A stretch of 64,000 nucleotides of DNA. Origin: Aquilaria yunnanensis (lineage: Eukaryota; Streptophyta; Magnoliopsida; Malvales; Thymelaeaceae). Below, piece by piece: positions 12,607 through 23,000 of this stretch. The DNA lies in the NCBI GenBank assembly GCA_039654915.1, contig CM077597.1:60974001-61038000 (forward strand), written 5' to 3'. Below the pieces are notes generated by a model that saw only the letters and a program-made list of their open reading frames with translations, searched no databases and was not told the DNA's origin. Numbering within the stretch: the first letter of the stretch is position 1; each line of letters opens with the position of its first letter. Made by a program: the position numbers and the translations under genes.

Positions 12607-13032
12607 TCATATGGCTCAAGGGCGAACCTTAGCAAGCCTCATTCAAACATAGAACCTCTCACCTAGTTGTTATGCAGGGGAATTTATGGCGGGACTTGTA
12701 GACTAGGCCGCAGGGCCTCTTTGATGTAAACTAGATGAACAAGGTTTCGCCTCGGGGCCTCGTGGCTACCGCACGGCTAGGCCGACGAGGGTTCTAAACC
12801 TCTCACCTGAGCTATTGATAGCTAATTAAGTTCAATTGCAACATTTGTTTCCTTACTTGTTGCCTAAGCAACTTACTTACCTCAAACAGTTCAAGAAAAC
12901 TCATACTTCCGGTGGGACTTTCGGAAGTTTCGGAGTACCATCGGGATCCTCGGACCCTTAGGCACGTTCCGAGCCTTCCGTAGTCTCGGTCGGGTCAACG
13001 CAGCAAAAAGTCAAACCCCCCATTTTCTTGTG

Positions 13033-13178
13033 TTGGCGCCGCGTCGCCAAAGGCAAAAGGGATTGGCGACGCGTCGCCAGCGAACAAACGTTCTGTGACT
13101 GAAAAAATGAATTGGCGACGCGTCGCCAATTTTCGGGCCAATTGGCGCCGCGTCGCCAATTCTGCAGAAATGCAGAAT
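13033..13178. repeat. Cluster of four CpG-rich palindromes plus a hairpin
   Basis: TTGGCGCCGCGTCGCCAA (13033-13050), ATTGGCGACGCGTCGCCA (13062-13079), ATTGGCGACGCGTCGCCAAT (13111-13130, a perfect 20-base palindrome) and ATTGGCGCCGCGTCGCCAAT (13141-13160). Directly after, ATTCTGCA-GAAA-TGCAGAAT (13159-13178) forms an 8-bp stem with a GAAA loop. All are inside solo LTR F. Confidence 0.95.
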
Positions 13179-14575
13179 TTGGCCGATTGCTGCTACGAAC
13201 TTTGGCAACCAAATACATATAGCAAACATGCATCAAAAGTTACCAAATTTCATACACATGAAGTACATGTTGCAAGGAACAAAACCAACTATCAAAGCCA
13301 AACTATGATGCATTAGAAGCATCAAACCAATCCTTCGAATCTAGCTAGTCCATCATAATTCCCAAAAACGTTTCTTCACACCATACCCAAAAATTACTCA
13401 ACTTTCTCAATCCATTTCAATCCAAAAGCAATCCAACAACTTAAAAACACTTTCTCCCTTACCTTAACACCAAGAACAAGCAAGAATTCGAACCCTTCCT
13501 CTTCCAAATAAGCTTCCAAAGTTCTACACAAAACCATACCAAAACAAAGCTCTAAAACATCAAAAACACATCTTTCAACCAAAACCCAAGCTTCCAATCA
13601 ACCAAATAACACGAATTCAATCAAGAACATAACTCATACCTCGTTCAAAAACAGGGGATGGAGAAAAACGCCTCTCCAAGCTTCAAAAACATGGATTCAA
13701 GCTTGAAAATGCATCCTCCAAGCTTAAACACCCTTAATTGCGCCTCTTGACACCAAGATCACTTGATTCCAAGTTCAATTTGAGAGAGAAATGAGTGAGG
13801 GAAGCTTAAGAACGTGTTAATGGCAGCTTCTCCCCCTCTTTCCCTTCTTAAACCCTCACTTAGCAACCAAGATCACCAAGGTTTCAAGTTAAGTGCAATT
13901 AGGTCCCCCATCTTTGTAACTTAACAGTTCTTGATTAAATCCTTGTCTATTTGTTGAGTTTGAGTTAAGGTTAAAAGTTAAGTTCTAAAAATTCATTTTA
14001 AAACACTCGGGACTCGTCCCGGCCACTCAGGGTGCAAAATTACCATTTTGCCCCTGAACTTAGTTCAGAGCTTTATTCTTGTCGGAACTTAGTGAACTTT
14101 GGCAAACTTCTTAATTCTTGCTAGGCAACTTAAATTAAACTTCTAAACTAAATTCTAAAATCCTTACCTCCCTCTAGAAGGGCCGTAACATTGATGATCT
14201 TAGGTCGAAGGACTACATATACCATGATCACTATGAGAATCACTTATGACACTCATATAACGATCCATGTAGTGTTCTCATGGTGGGTCGGTCCAGTAGA
14301 CAAGTTCTCCAACTTGTACCCATATATAGACTACATATCTCATATTAGTCTCCACATATGCTAGTTGTTATGTATTATTGCAACCCGCTCCACAATAATA
14401 CTAGACCAGGGACGTTTAAGAATATCATTATTCTAGGGTTACAATTATGTTTGTTAAGTTACGCAGAAACAAAACAACAAACATAATTGCTGGATTAATG
14501 CCTTAATAAAATATCGTGACTCAATGTGCAAAAATACAGTCATCTCATGATTGGCTTTTGGGCACAACACTAACA

Positions 14576-15277
14576 GCATCTACCTTAACGTTCCTGGCCC
14601 TTAGAGAGTTGGATTTTTGACTCCTGTGGTTTTGTTGGCTTGGTCCATGATTAGCTAGGAATCATTGTATATCTAAAGGCATTGTAGCTTCACCTAACTA
14701 GATATTCTTAGTCCGACTAGAAGGGCATTACATTAAGCCATATCATTGGTCATAGGGAATCTGAACTGTAGCTTTAATGTTGCTTCTATACCAATTGGTC
14801 CCCACAAATATGATCCCAGGCTCTTGGTGATCTAGCCTTGAAGTGCCATTAACATACATTTCCCAAGGAGGAAGGATATCATACTCAGGCTTTCTTTCAG
14901 TATCTTCTTCTAGAGTGATTTTGTGACAAACTCGACTAAGGCCTAAGCTTGTATGGTTTTTATGGGTTCATATTGGATATTGAGTTCTCTTAGTTCAATG
15001 CACCATTTTGCCAATATTCCTGAATGTTATGGTTTTTGGAGAATATCCTTCAAAGGTAGCTTTCTTCAAACAATAATCTTTCACATTTGAAACTAGGGTC
15101 TCAGCTTTCTAAATGTTATAATGAGGGCAAAGATGGCATTCTGAAGGGTTAGGTATCATGATTTAACACCTTGGAGGGTTTGACTGATATAATATACAAG
15201 CCATTGTACTACCTCCATTCTCTAACGAGAACAACGCTTATCGAGCCCTCAGTGACTGCCAAGTATAGGATTAAAGG
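14576..15277 (-). pseudogene. Host A pol remnant: RNase H and second RNase H
   Basis: The minus strand resembles the RNase H part of the young polyprotein. Near 14857-14790 it reads a W-myVNG segment where the second RNase H has its first Asp (here Asn), and further on FPMTNDMA and GLRI. Near 14950-15010 it carries the region equivalent to ITYEPRKAIKAQAL. Stops and shifts are frequent. The young Tat element interrupts it at 15283 and RT continues at 26437. Confidence 0.65.
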
Positions 15278-15282
15278 CTCAT
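15278..15282. other. Target-site duplication CTCAT (left) of the young Tat element
   Basis: ctcat here equals ctcat at 26432-26436, immediately outside the two LTRs. It proves that 15283-26431 was inserted as one unit. Confidence 0.97.
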
Positions 15283-16149
15283 TGATGGCCTAGGGCCTCA
15301 TCGTTTTGAGTCATGATGACTGTTGAGGAGACTTCTAGGAGGAAGAACGCCTGGAAGGTGGATCGCCCCAAGGAGAGTACCTGAAAAGCTGGTAAACAGG
15401 GTTAGGAGGCCCCCGGAGTGTTTTTCCGGGGGGGGAGCCTCCGACGCCCAAGTCAGTGGTGGCCGGAAGAAGGAGAGAGTCACTAGCTCAAAGAGAAAGG
15501 CAGAAAAGTCTCGCCTGGTATTTTCTCAGAGTGTGGGAGCTGTATATCCGGCCTGCCAACTTTCTGTCAAGTATTTATTTCCTGTATATATAGGAATACC
15601 TAGCCCGTTCAGATCATGAAACGTGTGCGGTCGGATGCTCCTGAACGTCTGGGCGTAGGGGACAGATAGTTGGTAACTAGATGGCCTCGAGCCTTCTGCT
15701 GAGACGGGCCATGATATGATTCTGATGGCGTCTGCGCGTCAGGGCGACTTTTTACGTCTGTGGTGGGACGTGTCAGAGGCTTCCTTAAATGCTTCCTTAA
15801 ATGCGCCTGCCGTACTCCCGAGGTCCCTGGGCGAGGTCGTCCTCTAGTTCGGACAGAGCCTCTTCGGGAAGCCTACCCTCAGTTCGGGGGTTCCCAGTTC
15901 CAGGGGGTTCCGCCTTCGGGGATATCATATTCGGGCAGCAATGTCTGGTGCCACTTTTCCGAAGGCGCGTTGTTCACAACCTTGGGGGGCGAATGGAGTC
16001 CTCAAGTTTTACTGGCGTGCCGAGGCTCGGAGCTCTCAGGCTATCTCCCGAGGTGCATGATTCCACCTATTCCCGGGAAGCACCAGTTCTTCTGGCCGTT
16101 GTTGTGGCAGGGTATTCGGCCAGATTGAGGCGATAGCCTTTGGCTATCA
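15283..16149 (-). repeat. 3' LTR of the young Tat element
   Basis: 867 bp, ends TG/CA. On the minus strand a TATA-like TATATATA lies at 15585-15592. Near 15405-15445 the strand has a G/C hairpin (ggcccccggag...gggggagcc) typical of a transcript-end structure. Confidence 0.96.
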
Positions 16150-16162
16150 CATGCCCCCCTTT
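16150..16162 (-). other. Polypurine tract of the young Tat element
   Basis: On the minus strand it reads AAAGGGGGGCATG directly before the 3' LTR start TGATAGCC. This primes plus-strand DNA synthesis during reverse transcription. Confidence 0.85.
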
Positions 16163-16693
16163 GGAAAGCCGAAGTGAAGACTTCGGTTTGCATCTCTTTC
16201 CGAGGTTGTCGTTGGGAGTCTTGTTGGGAAGCATAACCTGTTCCGAGGTCGCACCTTTTGCCCGAGGGTCTGGGCTGTTCGGCCTTGGCCTATTCTTTGG
16301 TGTCTCCGAGGCAAAGCCTGTACCGAAGATATACCTCTTGCCCAAAAGTCATGGGCTGTTCAGCCATAGCCTGTCTCTTGGTGTCCTCGAGGTGGCCTGC
16401 TTTTTATTTCTGCAGGTCTGATGGCCAAGCGTGTCAGACTGAGCGGCGCGTCTCCCTTTCTCAGGGATGTCAAACGACGTGTCCCAATCAGGAGGCGTGT
16501 CCCGGTTTTCCAGGCACGTTTGGGGAGGCACGTCCCCCATTTCTGCGCAGCGGTTGACACGTGGCTTCTTGCCATTGGAGGAGAGGCGCGTCATTTACAG
16601 AGGGCGCGCCTTTTCGGGTGCAGCGGGCAGTTACGGCGACGGTTCGCCTCCAATGGGTACTTATGATGTTCTTTCGGTTACCCACCTTTGGCC

Positions 16694-16700
16694 TATAAAT
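16694..16700 (+). promoter_or_regulatory. TATA box of the antisense gene
   Basis: tataaat within gcctataaatagcc, about 295 bases before the start codon at 16989, with a C/T-rich leader in between. It is a textbook plant TATA context and would start transcription near 16725, independent of the LTR promoters, which point the other way. Confidence 0.7.
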
Positions 16701-16988
16701 AGCCCATTCCATCATAAGTCCCACTTACTGTTTTTCTGCTCTTTTTCTGCTCTGTCCTCTGTTCTTGCGTTTTATCTTGCTTTCTGTGGCGGAGCTTCTT
16801 TAATCAGAGCTTTTTCCTACCAACTTTCACGACGGCATCCTCAGGCAAATCTTTTGGTGGGTTTTGATTTCCAGAGTACTTGATTCCTCTGTTTTTCTGA
16901 GTTTTTCTGGAAAACTGTTGTTTTTTCCAAACTCATCTTCTAAGTTTTTTCTGGAAACTATTTTCTTTTCCATCTCAAACTCTTTTTC

Positions 16989-19337
16989 ATGTCTGCGATG
17001 CCTGTTCCCGAGAGCTGGAAACCTCTTCTGGCCCATCCTTGCTGTACCACCCCCGAAAAACTAGAGAGGTGGAAGAAAAAATTCTTTCTTCCGTCTTATG
17101 CTGTGACCAGACTGCCTCGTTCTAGCCATTTTGCTTTTTCAAACCGTGGCGACGAGGTTACCGTCTTCCGAGCCCAACTGAAGGCCGGTCTTCGGTATCC
17201 TCCCCCGAAGGTGGTTTGCGAGTTCTGCCAATTCCATGGCATTGCTGTGAACCAGCTTCCCCCGAACGCGTACTGCTATTTTAACGCCTACCTCTGTATG
17301 TGTGGCGTGTTCGGGATAGAGCCCCACTTCATCATTTTCATGCAGTACTACAAGCTCTATGTGGTCCCGAAGGGTGGCTTCTATTTCCTGCTGCCTCGGG
17401 GATCCGGGAGCAAAAAATTCACCTTCACCTTCGACACGAAGGATAGCTGGCGGGGGTGGCAGCCTAAGTTCTTTTTCCTCAAGGTGGATAAGAACTGGTC
17501 TGATGTCCCGACCAGGTGGGCTCAGGGAGTGCTGAACGCAGACGTCGTTGATCCGAGGATGCTGCTGACCCCACCGTTGGCTTCCGTGTTCGCGGATTTC
17601 GACGCCCGCATTCGGGCAGTCGCTGACTGGGCTCCCGAGGTCTCTCCTCGTGCTCTTTACCCCTTTCCTATCAACTGGAGGTTGATGACCGAAGAAGTCC
17701 TTCGGGAGCTGAAAGTGGTTAAGGAGCACGTGACTGACCTCAATATGCCCGCTCCCGCCATCGCCGGGAAAGACTCCTGGCTGGTCAAGCTCCTTAAGGG
17801 GGAGACTTCTTTCGAAACTTTTGCCGAAAGTGAGTAATCTTCCATCCCTTTATACTTTTTCCTCGGACTTACGCTGATATTTCTTCTCTTTTTCAGAGAT
17901 GGGCGATGGGGCTGCCGCTTATTACAAGGCCCTCTTTTCTGGCCAAGTGGAGAAGGGGGAGCAGACAAAGAAGGCGGCTTCCCGAAGAAGGAAGACGACA
18001 GGGGCGGGACCCTCGGCGAAGCGAGCTAGGAAGGCTCTCCAACCTTCTCAGCTAGAGCTTTTGGAAGAAGAAGCTGGCGAAGAGGCTGGTCTTGTTGAAA
18101 TTCCACCGGCCGAGGTCCCCGCTACTTCCGCCGAGGTGCCTCCTCCCGACCTCGAGGCCCCCAGAAACACTGTAGTGGTAGAAGTACCCACCGCCGAGGA
18201 GCGGTACCGACAGAAGGGTAAGGGTCTTTCTTCCGAGGGGCCCGAGGGTCCCGAGGACACTGTCTCCGAGGTTCCTCCAGGTATGCCTTTAGGCGAAGTT
18301 CAGCTTCTTTTCCTTTCGCGAATTTTTCTTCTGCTCCTAACTTCCTTCTCACTTTCGGGGGAGCCTCTTACTGCTGGCTGGAGGGCCATTCATGAGAGGA
18401 AACGGGCCCTGCGCGATGCCACAATCCCTGAGGGGAAGGTCCCCTTGGAGCCCTTTTGGACAATCACGGAGGATATGAATTTGTTCTCCGACGATTGTCC
18501 GAAGATGACCAAAGAGATTTGGAAGGGGATGACCACTGACGCCTCCTTCCGGGCCATTGCGGCGGCTCACCCGGGGGATAATACCCTCGCCGCAAAAGTC
18601 ATCGAGCATGCTGCTCAGGTATAGTCTTTACACTTTTTTCCTCAATTTTCTAAGTGTTTAGACTTGTACTAACCTGGACTTTTGCCTTGCCGTAGCTGCT
18701 GGAGTACGCTGGTTATCTCCGAGTTCGGGTGGCCAGACAGGCTGCCTCCAAGGATGCGACTTCGCGGGAACTCAGCGAAGCGAAGGCTTCGCTTGCGAAG
18801 GTGATCGCCAGCAACCAGCAGCTGACAGCGGATTGTTCTCAGCAACTTGCTGCCGTTCGGGAGGAGTTCTCGAAGAAAAGAGAAGAACTTGAAAAGGACT
18901 CCTCCCGGAAGATTGCCGACCTCGGCGACCAAGTAAAGGGGCTGCTCGCCGCCAACGAAGATCTTGTCAAGGACAAGGCTGTTTCCGACAGTCTTGCGGC
19001 GAGGTTGACGGACGAGAACACTGCTCTTCAAGCCGAGGTCGAGGCTCTGAAGAAGGAGTCCGAAGAGACGCTGGGGATAAGCGAGCTCGAAGAGGAGGTT
19101 GCTGAGCTGAGGGACGAGGTCAATGTCCTTGGCATTCAAAAACGTACTTCTGATGACATGGCCAAGGTCGCTTTTCAGGACGGCTTCTGCCTCGCTCGGC
19201 ACCAGGTGCTGCAGAGGTTCCCAGATTTGGACCTCTCTTTTCTGGAGGGCCTAAATATCCCTGAGGGACCTCGGTGGCAGTGGTCCAGGGTCGAGCATCT
19301 GAAGCTTCCTGGTCTTCGTCCGCCCGGCTCTCCCTAG
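16989..19337 (+). CDS. Antisense gene of the Tat element: Transposase_28-type protein with coiled coil, 3 exons
   Basis: Exons read as 16989-17829, 17897-18618 and 18696-19337. Introns 17830-17896 (GTGAGT...TTTCAG) and 18619-18695 (GTATAG...CGTAG) keep one frame, giving about 734 residues. Exon 1 matches the plant 'putative gypsy-type transposon' family (Pfam Transposase_28): an N-terminal W, then RAQLKAGLRYPPP, NAYCYFNAYLCMCGVF, KFFFLKVDKNW and a C-terminal LKVVKEHV. Exon 2 is basic then Pro/Glu-rich. Exon 3 is a long Glu/Lys-rich coiled coil (KREELEKD, LQAEVEALKKESEE). The gene is opposite in strand to gag-pol and converges with it. Its function is unknown; it is not a transposase by any motif I see. 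Exon 2 holds an 78-base intron-like stretch at 18281-18358 (see findings). Confidence 0.8.
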
Positions 19338-19470
19338 TTTGTTTTAGGGCTCCTCTTATTTTTCTCCTTCGTGCTCCTTCTTTGGACATTTCTTTTGTAA
19401 GGCAGCGTTTGCTCTAAATGAACAATCTTTTCGGCTAAGTCCTTTCTTGCAAGTTTCTTCATTTCCACTG

Positions 19471-19960
19471 TCCCGAACATGTTTGCTTCAAGAGACTTTC
19501 GGAAAACCTGCAACCAAAGAAACTTTTTACCTTCCTTTGTCCCGAGCGTGCTCGCTCAAGAGACTTTCTAAAAATTTGGCTAAGTCTTTTGTAGGCTTTT
19601 TGTTTCCTTTTAACCCGAACATGTTCGCTCAAGGGCCTTCGGAAAACCTTCAGCCAAATTTTTCTGCCTTCCTATTGTCCCGAGCATATTTGCTCAAGGG
19701 ACTTAGGAAAATTTTCACCAGATTGCTCATTCCCTTTTTCCCGAGCACGTTCGCTCAAGGGTGTTCGGAAATTACCTCTGCTTTTGTTTTGGCGTGTGCT
19801 TTTGCGAGATTCTTGCTTTCCCTTTTTCCCGAGCATGTTCGCTCAAGGGTGTTCGGAAAATTTTCTCTGCACTGATTATGCCGAGTACCTTTGCAAGATT
19901 CTTGTTTCCCATTTTTCCCGAGCATAGTGGCTCAAGGGACTTCGGGAAGTCACATCTGCT
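19471..19960 (+). repeat. Seven diverged tandem repeats between the two Tat genes
   Basis: The core cccgagcatgttcgctcaag followed by gg-ttcggaaaa recurs near 19471, 19540, 19612, 19678, 19739, 19827 and 19916, with spacings of 61-89 bases and T-rich linkers. It lies in the 3' region of both convergent genes. Variable tandem repeats in the 3' untranslated region are a described feature of Tat-lineage elements and a known source of new satellites. Confidence 0.9.
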
Positions 19961-20097
19961 TTTTTCGTGGCGAGCACCTTCGCGGAATTCTGTCTTGGAC
20001 AATTTGGTATACTTGAAAATTTTTCTCAAGACCATTCTTCTCTAGACCATTCTGTACTTAGAATATTTCTTGTACAATATATTTCTTCCGCTCAACC

Positions 20098-23000
20098 TTA
20101 GGCGTAGAATTTTTTCAGGGCGTCTGAATGCCAAGTGTTTTTCAATTCTACGCCTTCGGCGTCGCCAAGCTTGTACACGCCTTTTCGTACTTCGGCGAGA
20201 ACCAGATAAGGTCCTTCCCAATTTGCGCGAAGTACTCCGTGAGATGGCCTTCGGGGTGCAAAGTCGGCCTTTCGGAGAACGAGGTCTCCTTTTTTGATTT
20301 CTTTTGGCCTGGCTTTTAAGTTGATAGCCGCGGCCACTCTTTGCTGGAAAGCTTTTCTTCTCAGCTCGGCTATTTCTCTGTGTTCGGCCACAAGGTCGAG
20401 CTTAGTTCTCAGACCGAGGTCATTTCCGCCTTCATCAAATACTTGCACCCGTATTGAAGGCTGAACTATCTCTATTGGGATAATGGCCTCTGTTCCGAAG
20501 ACGAGTGAGAAGGGAGTTTCCCCTGTGGCTCTTCGTGGCGTCGTTCGGTAGCTCCACAATACACTTTGGAGTTCTCCTGGCCATTTCCCCTTGGCTTCCC
20601 CAAGTCTCTTTTTTAGGCCATCTTTTATGGTCCTGTTTGATACTTCCACCTGCCCATTGCTTTGGGGGTGAGCTACTGGGGCGAAGTGCATTTTTATTCC
20701 GAGGTCGCTGATGAATTCCTGGAATCCTTTGTCTATGAACTGGGATCCATTATCAGCTACTAGTACCCTCGGTATGCCAAATCTGCATACTATGTTTTTC
20801 CATACGAACTTCTGCACTTCTTTTGCCGAGATAGTTGCTAGTGGTTCTGCCTCTACCCACTTTGAGAAATAGTCCACTGCTACCACGCAGAATTTCACGC
20901 CTCCGGGCGCTGCGGGGAGTGGCCCAATGAGGTTTATACCCCAGACTGCGAAGGGCCAAGGATAGTCTGCCGACGTTACCATTTCCGAGGGTATCCTCTG
21001 GATTTTTGCATGTCTCTGGCAACTACCGCACTTCTGGACGAACTGCCTTGCGTCCTTTCTCAGGGTAGGCCAGAAGTATCCTTGGCGGAGTATCACTGCT
21101 GCAAGGGCATCAGTTCCAATGTGCGAGCCGCACATGCCTTCGTGGACTTCTTCGAGGACCATCTCAGTATCCTCTTCGCCCACACATCTCTGCAGCGGAT
21201 TTGCATATCCTTGCCGGTATAACTCTTCACCAATCAGGAAGAATCTTCCGGCGCGTCTTCGCAGTCTTGCAGCATTGCCGGCGTCTTCGGGAAGCTCATT
21301 CTCTGCGAGGTATCTCTTTATGGGGTCCTTCCACCCCATTCCCGAGGTCGTTACGCTTAGCACGGAGATGCTTGGATGGTCTAGCACCTCGGTGTATGTT
21401 TTGCACTTCGCTAAGCAATCTGCCTCAGTGTTATTCCACCGGGGTACATTTTCGATCCGCACGGCGTCAAACTCTTGGATGAGTTTTCTTACCAGCTCGT
21501 GGTATTTTGCCAAGATTGGGTCCTTCGCCCCATAATCTCCTGCCGTCTGCCGAACTACCAGCTGGGAATCGCTGTGAGCCCTTAAGTTTCTCACGCCAAT
21601 CTTTCTAGCCAAGCGTAATCCCGCTATCAGGGCTTCATACTCAGCCACATTATTGGTGACGTTGAAGCTGAACTTGATAGCCTTCATCACCTCTAGGCCT
21701 TCGGGTCCTCTGATAACTATTCCAGCTCCCTGGTGTTCGGACCCCGAGGCTCTGTCAACATGCAAGGTCCATTCTGGCTCACCTTCTTTCGGATCTAAGT
21801 GGTTCTCCTCAGTGGTGGGTATTTCGGCGATAAAATCTGCCAATGCTTGGGCTTTTATGGCCTTCCGAGGCTCATACGTGATGTCGTGTTCGCCAAGCTC
21901 TATGCACCACTTGGAGAGCCTTCCCAAATGATCGACTCTCTTCATAACATCCCGTAGTGGTAGACTACTTCGGACGATGATGGGGTGAGCCTGGAAATAT
22001 GGTCGCAGTCTTCTTCCTGCAAGCACCAAGGCGTATATAGCTTTTTGAAGCAAAGGGTACCTGACTTCGGCGCCATGCAGGGACTTGCTGACGTAGTAGA
22101 CCGGCCATTGTTTCGGCCCTTCTTCTTTTATCAGGACCGAGCTCACGGCCTTTTCTGTGACGGCGAGGTACAGTACGAGGGGTTCTCCCACCCGAGGTTG
22201 CCGCAGAGTCGGCAGGCTGGCCAGGTAGACTTTGAGTTCTTCCCAGGCCTTTTGGCAATCTTCATCCCAGGGATGATTGTTTCTTCCGAGGTCGCCTTCC
22301 ATCTTTGCTGCCTTTGTGAGGACTTTGAAGAAAGGTCGACACCTATCTCCGTACCTGGAAATAAACCTGCTCAGAGAGGTTATTCTTCCGGTTAGTCTCT
22401 GCACGTCTTTCACTGTGGCAGGAGTTCGGAACTCAAGCAGAGCCTTAATCTTCTCAGGATTGGCGTCGATGCCTCTTTCGGATACCATGTACCCAAGGAA
22501 TTTTCCCGACGTCACCCCGAAGATACACTTCTCGGGGTTAAGGCGAATCCCGAAGGCTCTGAGCTTTTGGAAGGTTTCCTCCAAATCTGCAACGTGGTAG
22601 CCGGGCAGCTTGCTTTTTACTATCATATCATCAACATATACTTCCATGTTTCTCCCCATTTGGTCTTTAAAGACCTTGTTCATCAGTCTCTGGTAGGTGG
22701 CTCCTGCATTTTTCAGCCCGAAGGGCATTCTGATATAGCAGTACGTTCCTCCCTCGGTGATGAAGGCAGTTTTCTCTTCATCTTCGGGGTCCATCCTTAT
22801 CTGATGGTAGCCGCTGAAGGCATCTAGGAAGCTCAGGAGCCCGTATTCGGCCGTTGAATCTACCAGTTGATCTATTGGCGGGAGGGGAAATGAGTCTTTC
22901 GGGCAAGCATCGTTCAAGTTTCTGAAATCAATGCACATCCGGAGTTTGCTGCTACCTTCTTTTGTGGCAATGACCACGTTGCTTAACCATTCGGGGTATT

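Larger units (their letters stand above)
11680..14190 (-). mobile_element. Solo LTR F, 2.5 kb
   Basis: Read on the minus strand it starts TGTTACGGCCC and ends CGATCGTGTCA-like (plus strand tgacacgatcc...ggccgtaaca). It is flanked by TTGAT at 11675-11679 and 14191-14195, inside the family B LTR. It contains the complement of the shared LTR motif near 12350-12390 (gggagtgagaattcaacattctcaataag). No gag or pol is present. Confidence 0.85.
11526..14575 (-). mobile_element. Family B solo LTR with a large internal deletion, interrupted
   Basis: gttgggtttc at 11527-11536 matches the outer end of other copies but is joined directly to ttaggagggacaaatccc, which lies ~890 bases further in the intact copy at 31691. 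It breaks at 11679, resumes at 14191 and ends actaaca at 14575. The duplication expected at the left end is absent, consistent with deletion there. Confidence 0.75.

Noticed and set aside
15323..16136. Plus-strand ORFs of 98-122 codons, repeated at 25605-26418
   Set aside because: They lie wholly inside the two LTRs of the young Tat element; the identity between copies is LTR identity, not gene conservation.
17139..17729. 196-codon minus-strand ORF
   Set aside because: A shadow of exon 1 of the antisense gene, in GC-rich sequence.
18300..18350. Hydrophobic run as a transmembrane segment
   Set aside because: It coincides with a T-rich, intron-like stretch bounded by a good donor, and the rest of the protein looks soluble with a coiled coil.
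19471..19960. Repeat array as a CRISPR or cis-regulatory cassette
   Set aside because: Repeats are diverged, spacing varies and the context is a retrotransposon 3' region in a plant.
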